Source of the DNA: Comamonadaceae bacterium UBA2121
GTDB taxonomy: Bacteria > Pseudomonadota > Gammaproteobacteria > Burkholderiales > Burkholderiaceae_C
Direction: 5' to 3'
Assembly (NCBI GenBank): GCA_002331385.1
Contig: DCYB01000011.1
Coordinates: forward strand, 394,873 to 458,872
Length of the DNA: 64,000 nucleotides
This document shows, in pieces, positions 1 to 7,051 of this stretch. The notes below the pieces were generated by a model that was given only the letters and a program-made list of their open reading frames with translations, did no database searches and had not been told where the DNA came from. Every line of letters begins with the position of its first letter. Position 1 is the stretch's first letter. The position numbers and the translations under genes were made by a program.

Positions 1-1688
1 CGGCGGACGTGGTGGGCCTGGACACGATGGCCCACGTCATCAGGACGCTGCAGGACAACCTGAGCGCCGAGACCGATCCGTTCTATGGCAACTTCGCCAC
101 GCCTGCGGTGCTGCAAAAGCTGCTCGACCTGGGACATCTCGGGCAGAAGACCAAGGCCGGCTTCTTCAAGAAAGTGGGGCGCGACATCCTGCGCTTTGAA
201 CTGGACAGCGAAGAGTACGTGCCCGCTGGCGAGAAGTCCGACGAAGTCTATGGTCGCATGCTCAAGAAGCCCGCCGCCGAGCGCCTCAAGTTGTTGCGCA
301 ATGCAGAAGGCGCGCAGGGCCAATTCCTCTGGGCCATCCTGCGCGACAGCTTTCACTATGCCGCCATCCATCTGGAGCAAATTGCCGACACCGCGCGCGA
401 CGTGGATCAGGCCATGCGATGGGGCTTTGGCATGAAGCAGGGCCCGTTCGAGCTGTGGCAGGAAGCGGGTTGGCTCGAAGTCGCCAGGATGGTGCAGGAA
501 GACATCGACGCGGGCAAGGCACTGACCCGAGCGCCGCTGCCGAAGTGGGTGTTCGAAGGCGCGGTGGCCGACGCGGGCGGCGTGCACACGGCGCAGGGAT
601 CGTGGAGCCCGGCACAAAAGCGGTTTGTGCCGCGCCGCGAGCTGCCGGTGTATGCACGCCAGATCTTCCCCGAAAAACTGCTGGGCGAAACCAATCTGCC
701 CGACTGGCAGACCGCAGGCACGACCATCGCCGAAAGCAAGGCGCTGCGCACATGGACGCTGGACGGCGAAGTCCTGATTGCCAGCATCAAGAACAAGATG
801 CACGCCATCAGCCCTGAAGTGATGGAAGGCCTGATGGAAGCGGTCGACGTGGCCGAAAGCGATTTCAAGGCCATGGTGGTCTGGTCGGGTGATGCGCCGT
901 TCAGCGTAGGCGCCGACCTGGAAGCCACCATGCCCGCGTTCGTCGTCGGCGGTGCCGATGCCATCGAAAGCATCGAGCAGGAACTACAGAACCTCATGCT
1001 GCGCATCCGTTACGCGCAGGTGCCGGTGGTGTCCGCAATTCATGGCATGGCGCTGGGCGGTGGCTGCGAACTGGCGGTGTACTCCGCACGCCGTGTCGCG
1101 CACATGGAGAGCTACATCGGACTGGTGGAAGTGGGTGTTGGCCTCGTGCCGGGCGCAGGCGGCCTGACCTACATCGCACGCCGCGCCGCAGAGAACGCGG
1201 CGACCAGCACTGGCAAGGACTTGCTGCCCTTCCTCACCGAAGGCTTCACGGCGGCGGCCATGGCCAAGGTGGGCACCAGCGCAATCGAGTCACGCAAGCT
1301 CGGCTACCTGCTCTGGAGCGACGTCATCGTTGCGCACAAGGACGAGTTGCTGCACGTGGCCATCAGCGAAGCCAGATCCATGGCCGATGCAGGTTGGCGC
1401 GCACCGCTGCCACGCACCTTCCCGGTGGCGGGCCGCAGCGGCGTCGCGACGATCAAGGGCTCTTTGGTGAACATGCGCGATGGCGGCTTCATCAGCGAAT
1501 TCGACCAACACGTCGCCACGCTGATCGCAGAGACGGTCTGCGGCGGCGATGTGGACGCGGGCACGCTGGTGGACGAGCAATACATCATGAAGCTCGAACG
1601 CAAGGCCTTCACGCATTTGATCGCCCACCCCAAGACGCACGAGCGCATCCTGGGCATGCTGAACACCGGCAAGCCGGTGCGCAACTGA
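1..1688 (+). CDS. 3-hydroxyacyl-CoA dehydrogenase / enoyl-CoA hydratase, 3' part (FadN-like domain order)
   Basis: Partial: the frame is open from base 3 and the N-terminus lies outside the window. The visible protein (about 560 residues) begins in the C-terminal helical part of a 3-hydroxyacyl-CoA dehydrogenase and then carries a crotonase domain at about residues 245-460. Crotonase marks are the oxyanion-hole loop FSVGADL, the AIHGMALGGGCEL segment, and GLVEVGVGLVPGAGG, whose Glu is the expected acid/base. Dehydrogenase before hydratase is the FadN/YusL order, the reverse of E. coli FadB. It should perform the hydration and NAD-dependent oxidation steps of beta-oxidation in the cytosol. The thiolase that completes the cycle follows 534 bp later, beyond the DUF559 unit. 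Family assignment is firm; the exact symbol is not. Confidence 0.93.
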   Translation, partial: ADVVGLDTMAHVIRTLQDNLSAETDPFYGNFATPAVLQKLLDLGHLGQKTKAGFFKKVGRDILRFELDSEEYVPAGEKSDEVYGRMLKKPAAERLKLLRNAEGAQGQFLWAILRDSFHYAAIHLEQIADTARDVDQAMRWGFGMKQGPFELWQEAGWLEVARMVQEDIDAGKALTRAPLPKWVFEGAVADAGGVHTAQGSWSPAQKRFVPRRELPVYARQIFPEKLLGETNLPDWQTAGTTIAESKALRTWTLDGEVLIASIKNKMHAISPEVMEGLMEAVDVAESDFKAMVVWSGDAPFSVGADLEATMPAFVVGGADAIESIEQELQNLMLRIRYAQVPVVSAIHGMALGGGCELAVYSARRVAHMESYIGLVEVGVGLVPGAGGLTYIARRAAENAATSTGKDLLPFLTEGFTAAAMAKVGTSAIESRKLGYLLWSDVIVAHKDELLHVAISEARSMADAGWRAPLPRTFPVAGRSGVATIKGSLVNMRDGGFISEFDQHVATLIAETVCGGDVDAGTLVDEQYIMKLERKAFTHLIAHPKTHERILGMLNTGKPVRN

Positions 1689-1703
1689 TTTCCCGGAACC
1701 CTC

Positions 1704-2174
1704 ATGCTTGCCCGAGTGCACGACGCCACGATGACGACCGAAGACTCCCTCTCCCGCGAGCGGGAGAGGGCCGGGGTGAGGGTGTCGCGCGCTCGCGCGC
1801 TTCGACAGAAGTCGACCGATGCAGAAAGCGTGCTTTGGCGTCGCTTGCGCGCCAGACAACTGGCTGACGCAAGGTTTCGCAGACAGCACCCCGTCGGCGA
1901 CTACATCGTGGACTTTGCGTGTGTGCAAAAACGCCTGGCGGTTGAGTTGGATGGCGGACAGCACGCGCAGCAGGATGCACTGAGCTATGACACGCGCCGG
2001 ACGGAGTACCTGAAGAGCGAAGGCTGGCGGGTGTTGCGATTCTGGAATCACGATGTGATGGGAAATCTGGAAGGGGTGCTTGAAGCGATCCTGTGTGTGC
2101 TGCAGGAGTCGACTTTGCCCTCACCCCAACCCTCTCCCGCAAGCGGGCGAGGGAGCGGTTCAGCCCGCAATTGA
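1704..2174 (+). CDS. DUF559 domain protein (endonuclease-like, PD-(D/E)XK/VSR type)
   Basis: A 156-residue protein whose core (about residues 35-132) matches DUF559, a family related to very-short-patch-repair endonucleases. Visible marks are a basic LWRRLRARQL helix, RFRRQHPVGDYIVDF with a likely catalytic Asp, the strand VELDGGQH carrying the E-x-D acidic residues, and RVLRFWNHDV. Its first about 25 and last about 20 residues are encoded by two inverted palindromic repeats rather than by family core. The start is uncertain: ATG 1704 and ATG 1731 both lack a good Shine-Dalgarno. The gene sits between the two main beta-oxidation genes, with which it has no obvious functional link, so it looks inserted. 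Biological role unknown; a DNA-cleavage activity is inference from the fold. Confidence 0.8.
   Translation: MLARVHDATMTTEDSLSRERERAGVRVSRARALRQKSTDAESVLWRRLRARQLADARFRRQHPVGDYIVDFACVQKRLAVELDGGQHAQQDALSYDTRRTEYLKSEGWRVLRFWNHDVMGNLEGVLEAILCVLQESTLPSPQPSPASGRGSGSARN
1747..1782 (+). repeat. Left palindromic repeat of the DUF559 unit
   Basis: Contains a perfect 11-bp hairpin (CCCTCTCCCGC, 2-nt loop, GCGGGAGAGGG; 1747-1770) followed by CCGGGGTGAGGG. The 36-bp block is the inverse of the block at 2118-2153, with 31 of 36 positions identical. It lies inside the reading frame and encodes the charged N-terminal stretch of the DUF559 protein. Palindromes of this GC-rich kind are common between genes in proteobacteria (REP-like). 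Confidence 0.85.
2118..2153 (-). repeat. Right palindromic repeat of the DUF559 unit
   Basis: Inverse counterpart of 1747-1782: CCCTCACCCCAA followed by a hairpin (stem CCCTCTCCCGC, AA loop, GCGGGCGAGGG with one mismatch; 2130-2153). It encodes the Pro/Ser/Gly-rich tail of the DUF559 protein and ends 69 bp before the thiolase start. Confidence 0.85.
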
Positions 2175-2222
2175 AGCTCGTTGAGATCAACGAACAGAAA
2201 AATTCAGACAAGGAATTTGGTC

Positions 2223-3419
2223 ATGAAACAAATGCAAGACGCCTACATCGTTGCCGCCACGCGCACGCCGATTGGCAAGTCGCACAAGGGCTATTTCCGC
2301 AACTACCGCCCGGACGATTTGCTGGCGACCATCTTGAAGAGTGCGCTGGCGCAGGTGCCGAGTCTTGATCCAAAGGCGATCGAAGACATCATCTGCGGCT
2401 GCGCGATTCCGGAGGCACAGCAGGGGCTCAACGTGGCGCGCATCGGCGGGGTGCTGGCGGGGCTGCCGACCAGCGTGGGCGGCATCACCGTGAACCGATT
2501 TTGCGCATCGGGTTTGTCGGCCGTGGCGATGGCAGCCGATCGCATTCGTGTGGGCGAAGCGGACGTGATGATCGCCGCAGGTGTGGAGAGCATGAGCATG
2601 GTGCCGATGATGGGCAATTCGCCGTCACTGTCGCCTTCCATCTTTGAGCGCGATGGCGACGTGGGCATTGCCTACGGCATGGGCCTGACGGCAGAGAAGG
2701 TTGCTCAGCAATGGAAGGTATCGCGCGAGGCGCAGGATGCGTTCGCGCTGGAGTCGCACCAGCGGGCGCTCGCGGCGCAGCAGGCCGGTGAATTCAAGGA
2801 CGAGATCACGCCAATCGAGGTGACCGATCGCGGCCTGGATCTCACTAGGAGCGACGTGGTGACCAGCACGCGCACGGTGGATCTGGACGAAGGTCCGCGC
2901 CCCGATACGTCGCTGGAAGGGCTGGCGAAACTGCGCACGGTGTTTGCTGCGCGTGGCTCGGTCACGGCGGGCAATAGCTCGCAGACCAGTGATGGCGCGG
3001 GTGCGTTGATTCTGGCGAGCGAGGCAGCGGTGAAGCGCTTTGGCCTCACGCCGTTGGCGCGTTTCGTGAGCTACGCGAGCAAGGGCGTGCCGCCAGAAAT
3101 CATGGGCATCGGCCCGATCGAGGCGATTCCGGCCGCCTTGCGCTATGCGGGATTGAAGCAGGACGACATGGACTGGATCGAGCTGAACGAGGCGTTTGCG
3201 GCGCAGTCGCTGGCGGTCATCCACACGCTGGGACTGGACCCGGCCAAGGTCAATCCGATGGGCGGCGCGATTGCGCTGGGCCACCCCCTGGGCGCGACGG
3301 GCGCGATCCGTTCGGCCACTGTGGTGCATGCGCTCAAGCGCAAGCAACTCAAGTACGGCATGGTCACGATGTGCGTGGGCATGGGGCAGGGCGCAGCGGG
3401 GATTTTCGAGCGCGTTTGA
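2223..3419 (+). CDS. fadA: Acetyl-CoA acyltransferase (3-ketoacyl-CoA thiolase)
   Basis: A 398-residue thiolase, normal length for the family. It cleaves 3-ketoacyl-CoA with CoA to acetyl-CoA and a shortened acyl-CoA, the last step of beta-oxidation. The nucleophilic Cys is in NRFCASGL (about residue 94), the catalytic His in GHPLGATG (about 354), and the second Cys in TMCVGMGQG (about 384). ATG 2223 is chosen over upstream in-frame codons because it follows AAGGAA and gives the family's usual start MKQMQDAYIVAATRTPIGK. It would be co-transcribed with the upstream hydratase/dehydrogenase if the intervening hairpins do not stop transcription. Confidence 0.95.
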   Translation: MKQMQDAYIVAATRTPIGKSHKGYFRNYRPDDLLATILKSALAQVPSLDPKAIEDIICGCAIPEAQQGLNVARIGGVLAGLPTSVGGITVNRFCASGLSAVAMAADRIRVGEADVMIAAGVESMSMVPMMGNSPSLSPSIFERDGDVGIAYGMGLTAEKVAQQWKVSREAQDAFALESHQRALAAQQAGEFKDEITPIEVTDRGLDLTRSDVVTSTRTVDLDEGPRPDTSLEGLAKLRTVFAARGSVTAGNSSQTSDGAGALILASEAAVKRFGLTPLARFVSYASKGVPPEIMGIGPIEAIPAALRYAGLKQDDMDWIELNEAFAAQSLAVIHTLGLDPAKVNPMGGAIALGHPLGATGAIRSATVVHALKRKQLKYGMVTMCVGMGQGAAGIFERV

Positions 3420-3495
3420 TCACTTCGCGCTCCCCGCAATTCCTGAGTCGCGTTGACGACCATCGATGCGACGAATTCCCGGCACACTCATACGC

Positions 3496-4332
3496 ATGAC
3501 CTCTTCTCACGCATCCATTCACCCATTGGACGAGGCGCTCGCGCTCACGGCGCAGCAGCCCGGAGTTTTCACGGGCCGAACGACCCAAGCCTACTGGAAC
3601 ATGGTCGGGCCGTTTGGCGGCATCACGGCAGCGACCTTGTTGCAGGCCGTGCTGCAGCATCCCGATCTGTTGGGCGATCCGCTGTCGTTGACGGTGAATT
3701 TTACCGGCGCGGTAACGGAGGGGGATTTCACCATCCGGGCGACGCCGTCACGCACCAATCGGTCCACGCAGCACTGGATCGTCACGCTGGACCAGGCCGG
3801 CCCCGACGGCCAGTCGGTGGTTGCCACCACGGCGACGGCGGTGACGGCGGCGCGGCGCGAGACCTGGGGCTCCACCGATCTGCCCATGCCCACGGCGCCC
3901 GCGCCGCAGACGTGCGCGCCGGCCTCGCCCGCTTTCCGCTCGGAGTGGCTGCAGCGCTATGAGATGCTGCCGGTCACCGGCAATTTTCCCAGCGTGTGGG
4001 ACGAGAGCATCCACCCGAGCCAATCACAGTTATGGGTGCGCGACGTGCCGAATCGGCCGCTGGATTTTGTCGCGCTGGCAGCGCTGTCGGATATCTTTTA
4101 TCCGCGCGTGTGGCTGCACCGCGCGAAACGGGTGCCTGCAGGCACCGTGTCGATGACCACTTACTTCCATGCCAACCGGGCGCAACTGGAACAGGCCGGC
4201 TCGGGCTATCTGTTCGCCCAGGCGCGTGGGCAGGAATTTCGCAATGGCTTCTGCGATCAGACGGCACAATTGTGGAGTCAGGACGGTCTGATGCTGGCCA
4301 CCTCCAACCAGATCGTCTACTACAAGGAGTGA
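3496..4332 (+). CDS. Acyl-CoA thioesterase family protein (double hotdog)
   Basis: 278 residues resembling the TesB-like double-hotdog thioesterases (4HBT_3 plus C-terminal hotdog). The first hotdog covers about residues 20-115 and includes MVGPFGGITAATLLQA; the second covers about 150-275. The likely reaction is hydrolysis of acyl-CoA to free acid and CoA, fitting its place between the thiolase (76 bp upstream) and an enoyl-CoA hydratase (76 bp downstream), perhaps as an overflow valve for intermediates. ATG 3496 is chosen because it begins the conserved region; no strong ribosome binding site is visible. Substrate chain length cannot be told from sequence. Confidence 0.8.
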   Translation: MTSSHASIHPLDEALALTAQQPGVFTGRTTQAYWNMVGPFGGITAATLLQAVLQHPDLLGDPLSLTVNFTGAVTEGDFTIRATPSRTNRSTQHWIVTLDQAGPDGQSVVATTATAVTAARRETWGSTDLPMPTAPAPQTCAPASPAFRSEWLQRYEMLPVTGNFPSVWDESIHPSQSQLWVRDVPNRPLDFVALAALSDIFYPRVWLHRAKRVPAGTVSMTTYFHANRAQLEQAGSGYLFAQARGQEFRNGFCDQTAQLWSQDGLMLATSNQIVYYKE

Positions 4333-4408
4333 GGGCGAGGCAGTTGCGTTGCGCGCTGCTTTGCCGTTCATTGTTCCGAACCCATTTTCCGAATCAGGAG
4401 CCGTACAC

Positions 4409-5185
4409 ATGACCACGCCCGCACAGGACATTCTGGTGCACCAGGAGCAGGGAGTCTCGACCATCACCTTCAACCGGGTGGACAAGAAAAACTCCATCAC
4501 CACCTCCATGTACACCCAACTGGCCGACGCACTGGAGGCAGCCACCAACGACGCCGCGGTGCGTGTGGTGGTGATCCAGGGCGACGTGGCCATCTTCAGT
4601 GCGGGCAACGACATCAAGGATTTTCTGGAGCGTCCGCCGCTCACGCGCGATGCGCCGGTGTTCCGCTTCTTGCGCGTGCTCGCCACATTCCCCAAGCCGC
4701 TGTTGGCATCGGTGTGCGGCCCGGCCGTCGGTATTGGCACCACCCTCTTGTTTCACTGCGATCTCGTTTACGCGGGTGACAATGCTGCGTTTTCGATGCC
4801 GTTTGTGAATCTGGGAGTGTGTCCAGAGGCGGGCTCCAGCTTGTTGGCGCCTCAGATGCTGGGCTATCACCGCGCAGCAGAAGCACTGCTGCTGGGCGAG
4901 CCCTTCATGGCCGAAGCGGCATTGGAGGTGGGGCTGGTCAATCGCGTGGTCCCGCCGACCGAGTGCAACATGTTGACCCAGATGCAAGCGAAGAAGCTTT
5001 CGTCGAAATCACTCGTGTCTTTGATGGAGACGAAGCGATTGCTCAAAAAGACGAATCAAGCGGAACTCCTTGCGCGTATCGATGAAGAAGCCGATAGTTT
5101 TGGCCGAATGCTCGGTGAGCCCGCCGCGAAAGAAGCGTTCACCGCCTTCATGGAAAAGCGCGCACCCGACTTCAGCCAGTTCTAA
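4409..5185 (+). CDS. Enoyl-CoA hydratase/isomerase family protein
   Basis: 258 residues forming a single crotonase domain. FSAGNDIKDF is the oxyanion-hole loop, SVCGPAVGIGTTLL the helix that follows, and GVCPEAGSS lies where the catalytic acid is normally found. The Asp instead of the usual Ala-Asp pair in the first loop and the FVNLGVCPEAGSS stretch look closer to enoyl-CoA isomerase or PaaG-like members than to a classic hydratase, so the reaction could be double-bond isomerisation. Start ATG 4409 follows CAGGAG at a good distance. It is the last gene of the beta-oxidation operon; 359 bp without a gene follow. Confidence 0.88.
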   Translation: MTTPAQDILVHQEQGVSTITFNRVDKKNSITTSMYTQLADALEAATNDAAVRVVVIQGDVAIFSAGNDIKDFLERPPLTRDAPVFRFLRVLATFPKPLLASVCGPAVGIGTTLLFHCDLVYAGDNAAFSMPFVNLGVCPEAGSSLLAPQMLGYHRAAEALLLGEPFMAEAALEVGLVNRVVPPTECNMLTQMQAKKLSSKSLVSLMETKRLLKKTNQAELLARIDEEADSFGRMLGEPAAKEAFTAFMEKRAPDFSQF

Positions 5186-5544
5186 GCGCTGCACAAACAC
5201 GGTGCGAACGGGTGGGTCGTTTGTTCCCCTGATGCAAAGAGTGAAAGGGGATGCTACGCAATCCCGGTTTCGTTACGGTTATTGCGCAACTGGACGTTCG
5301 AAGGCTAGGAACGACATTACGATTGCCCGCCATTGGACACGCCCGGTTGCGCCTCACATTCCATTCTTGTGCAAGGCAACCGGTGCATGCTAAGACCTAT
5401 GATAAGCATGCGTCTATTGGAAACTGACGATGACGAGGTTGACTCGCTTGTCAGGGCTTGTTTGACGCTGCTATTGCATGTCGCGTAAGGTGTCGACCGA
5501 TTGGATCCGTCCGGATCTGTAGTGTGTTATTTCAAGGAGAACTG
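5186..5544. other. Intergenic region upstream of bactofilin
   Basis: No gene seen in 359 bp. There is a TCCCCT...AGGGGA inverted repeat near 5225-5250 and a 7-bp inverted repeat GCATGCT/AGCATGC (5386-5392 and 5406-5412) whose 13-nt loop contains TATGAT (5399-5404), a possible -10 element without a clear -35. The bactofilin promoter presumably lies here. Confidence 0.4.
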
Positions 5545-6117
5545 ATGGCTGTGCAAAACCCCTTTTTTGGTAAACGTGATTCCGATGTGCTGCAACCTCG
5601 CCAGCCTGGCTCGGTACTGGGTGGCGGATCGACTTCTGGCAGCGCAGGCACCACGTCTGCACAACCGTCGGGCATCGGCGCGGTCACGACCAAGCCTTCC
5701 AGCAGTCAGCCTGTCTCTGCCGTTGGTGAGTCCGCTGGCAGCAAGCTGACCGTCGGCCCCAATATCAAGCTGAAGGGCGTCGAGATCACCGATTGCGACA
5801 CCCTGGTGGTGGAAGGCACTGTGGAAGCCACGATGGATTCCCGCGTGATCCAGATCGCCGAGCAAGGCGCATTCCGTGGCTCCGCAGAAATCGACATCGC
5901 TGAAATTCACGGCGAATTCGATGGCACGCTCACCGTGCGTGACAAGCTCGTGATCTACAGCACTGGCAAGGTCAGCGGCAAGATCCGCTATGGCAAGGTG
6001 GTGATCGAAGAAGGCGGTCAACTGTCGGGCGAGATCGAGGCCGGCATTGGCAACAGCGGTTCGCGCGCTTCGTCGAGCACCGCATCCTCTTCTGCAGCCG
6101 CATCCTCGGCTTCCTGA
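5545..6117 (+). CDS. Bactofilin (polymer-forming cytoskeletal protein)
   Basis: 190 residues. A low-complexity Ser/Gly/Thr-rich N-terminus (about 1-70) precedes the bactofilin (DUF583) beta-helix at about 70-170, visible as repeated hydrophobic turns such as VEGTVEATMDSRVIQIAE and VSGKIRYGKVVIEEGGQLSGE. The tail is a Ser/Ala-rich tract. Bactofilins polymerise without nucleotide, often at the membrane, and help organise cell shape or envelope enzymes. Start ATG 5545 is fixed by AAGGAGA at 5534-5540. It stands alone, with its own leader and a tandem hairpin terminator after it. An M23 peptidase, a common bactofilin partner, is in this window but 44 kb away. Confidence 0.9.
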   Translation: MAVQNPFFGKRDSDVLQPRQPGSVLGGGSTSGSAGTTSAQPSGIGAVTTKPSSSQPVSAVGESAGSKLTVGPNIKLKGVEITDCDTLVVEGTVEATMDSRVIQIAEQGAFRGSAEIDIAEIHGEFDGTLTVRDKLVIYSTGKVSGKIRYGKVVIEEGGQLSGEIEAGIGNSGSRASSSTASSSAAASSAS

Positions 6118-6129
6118 GTGCGTTGAACC

Positions 6130-6207
6130 GGACAGCGCCACGCGCTGTCCTGCCGCGAAGTTCTCAAAAAAAATGGCGATGTGCTTTCGGGCACATCGCC
6201 ATTTTTT
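6130..6207. terminator. Tandem hairpins between bactofilin and the convergent thioesterase
   Basis: The first hairpin (6130-6150) has a 9-bp stem GGACAGCGC/GCGCTGTCC. The second (6171-6204) has a 14-bp stem with a TTTCGG loop, flanked by A and T runs on either side, so it can end transcription from both directions. Confidence 0.85.
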
Positions 6208-6339
6208 CGTTGGATCGCTAATTCGTTCGATCGCTGATTCGCTGAATCGCTTATTCGTTCATACGCTTCAGCGCATTTTTGCCTGTCCAGTGGGCAGATA
6301 CGCGGGCGGCGTTGCGACAATCAGGATCAGTCAGATCAG

Positions 6340-6792
6340 TCAGTCGAGCGTTGGGGCTGGAGCCTTGATCGGACGCGAGCGGCCTTCTTCATCGATGGCG
6401 ACATAGGTCACAGTGGCCTCGGTCACTTTGAAATGCGTGCCTTGCGAATCCATGCGTTCGGCAAACACTTCGACTTCGACTGTCATCGATGTCCGGCCCA
6501 CGCGCACGAGCCCGGCAAAGAACGACAGGATGTCGCCCACGCGTACAGGTTGCTTGAAGACGAATTCCTTCACGGCCACAGTCGCCACGCGGCCCTGAGC
6601 AACACGGGCGGGCAGCACAGAGCCCGCAAGGTCCACCTGAGCCATGACCCAGCCGCCAAAGATGTCGCCGTTCATGTTGGTGTCGCCGGGCATGGGGATG
6701 ACACGCAAGACCAGCTCTTTGTCTTCAGGCAAATGGGAATCGGGAGGCAGGCTTTCGCGTTCAGTCATGATGGGTGTTGGGCTATCGGTCAT
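6340..6792 (-). CDS. Acyl-CoA thioesterase, single hotdog (YciA/BFIT-like)
   Basis: About 150 residues forming one hotdog domain of the cytosolic acyl-CoA hydrolase type. Motifs seen are MPGDTNMNGDIFGGWVMAQVD, with the Asn/Asp and Gly residues typical of YciA, and VAVKEFVFKQPVRVGDI. The enzyme should hydrolyse short to medium acyl-CoA esters. Two starts are close: ATG 6792 (used, behind a weak ACAGAGA) and ATG 6768. It is monocistronic, convergent with bactofilin and divergent from the ABC exporter. The 260 bp between it and that exporter contain the palindrome at 6858-6873. Confidence 0.88.
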   Translation of the reverse strand: MTDSPTPIMTERESLPPDSHLPEDKELVLRVIPMPGDTNMNGDIFGGWVMAQVDLAGSVLPARVAQGRVATVAVKEFVFKQPVRVGDILSFFAGLVRVGRTSMTVEVEVFAERMDSQGTHFKVTEATVTYVAIDEEGRSRPIKAPAPTLD

Positions 6793-6857
6793 TCTCTGTA
6801 GACGTTCAGGTAAACCGTTTCGATGGAGCAAGTCCAAGGAGCGTACAGAGAGGGAGT

Positions 6858-6873
6858 TAAGGGATAACCCTTA
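6858..6873. promoter_or_regulatory. Palindrome TAAGGG-N4-CCCTTA, possible operator
   Basis: A perfect 6-bp inverted repeat around ATAA in the divergent region between the thioesterase and the ABC exporter. It has no T-run, so an operator is more likely than a terminator. No regulator is identified. Confidence 0.35.
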
Positions 6874-7051
6874 TTTTCCTGCATTCCGTGTCATGGTGCT
6901 TGCACGGCGCGCATCACCCTGACGCAATTGCAGACTTGCATTCTGTGCACCGCGCACGCGATTGTCTGTGGCGATGGACAATAGCTGATTCTCCACGCAC
7001 ACCGCGACCCCACGCGCGGTGCAGCGCATCAAGACTACAGGAAAAAATCCC

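Noticed and set aside
5300..5345. GTTCGA within the leader of bactofilin, looking like a tRNA T-loop
   Set aside because: No acceptor or anticodon stems can be drawn around it.
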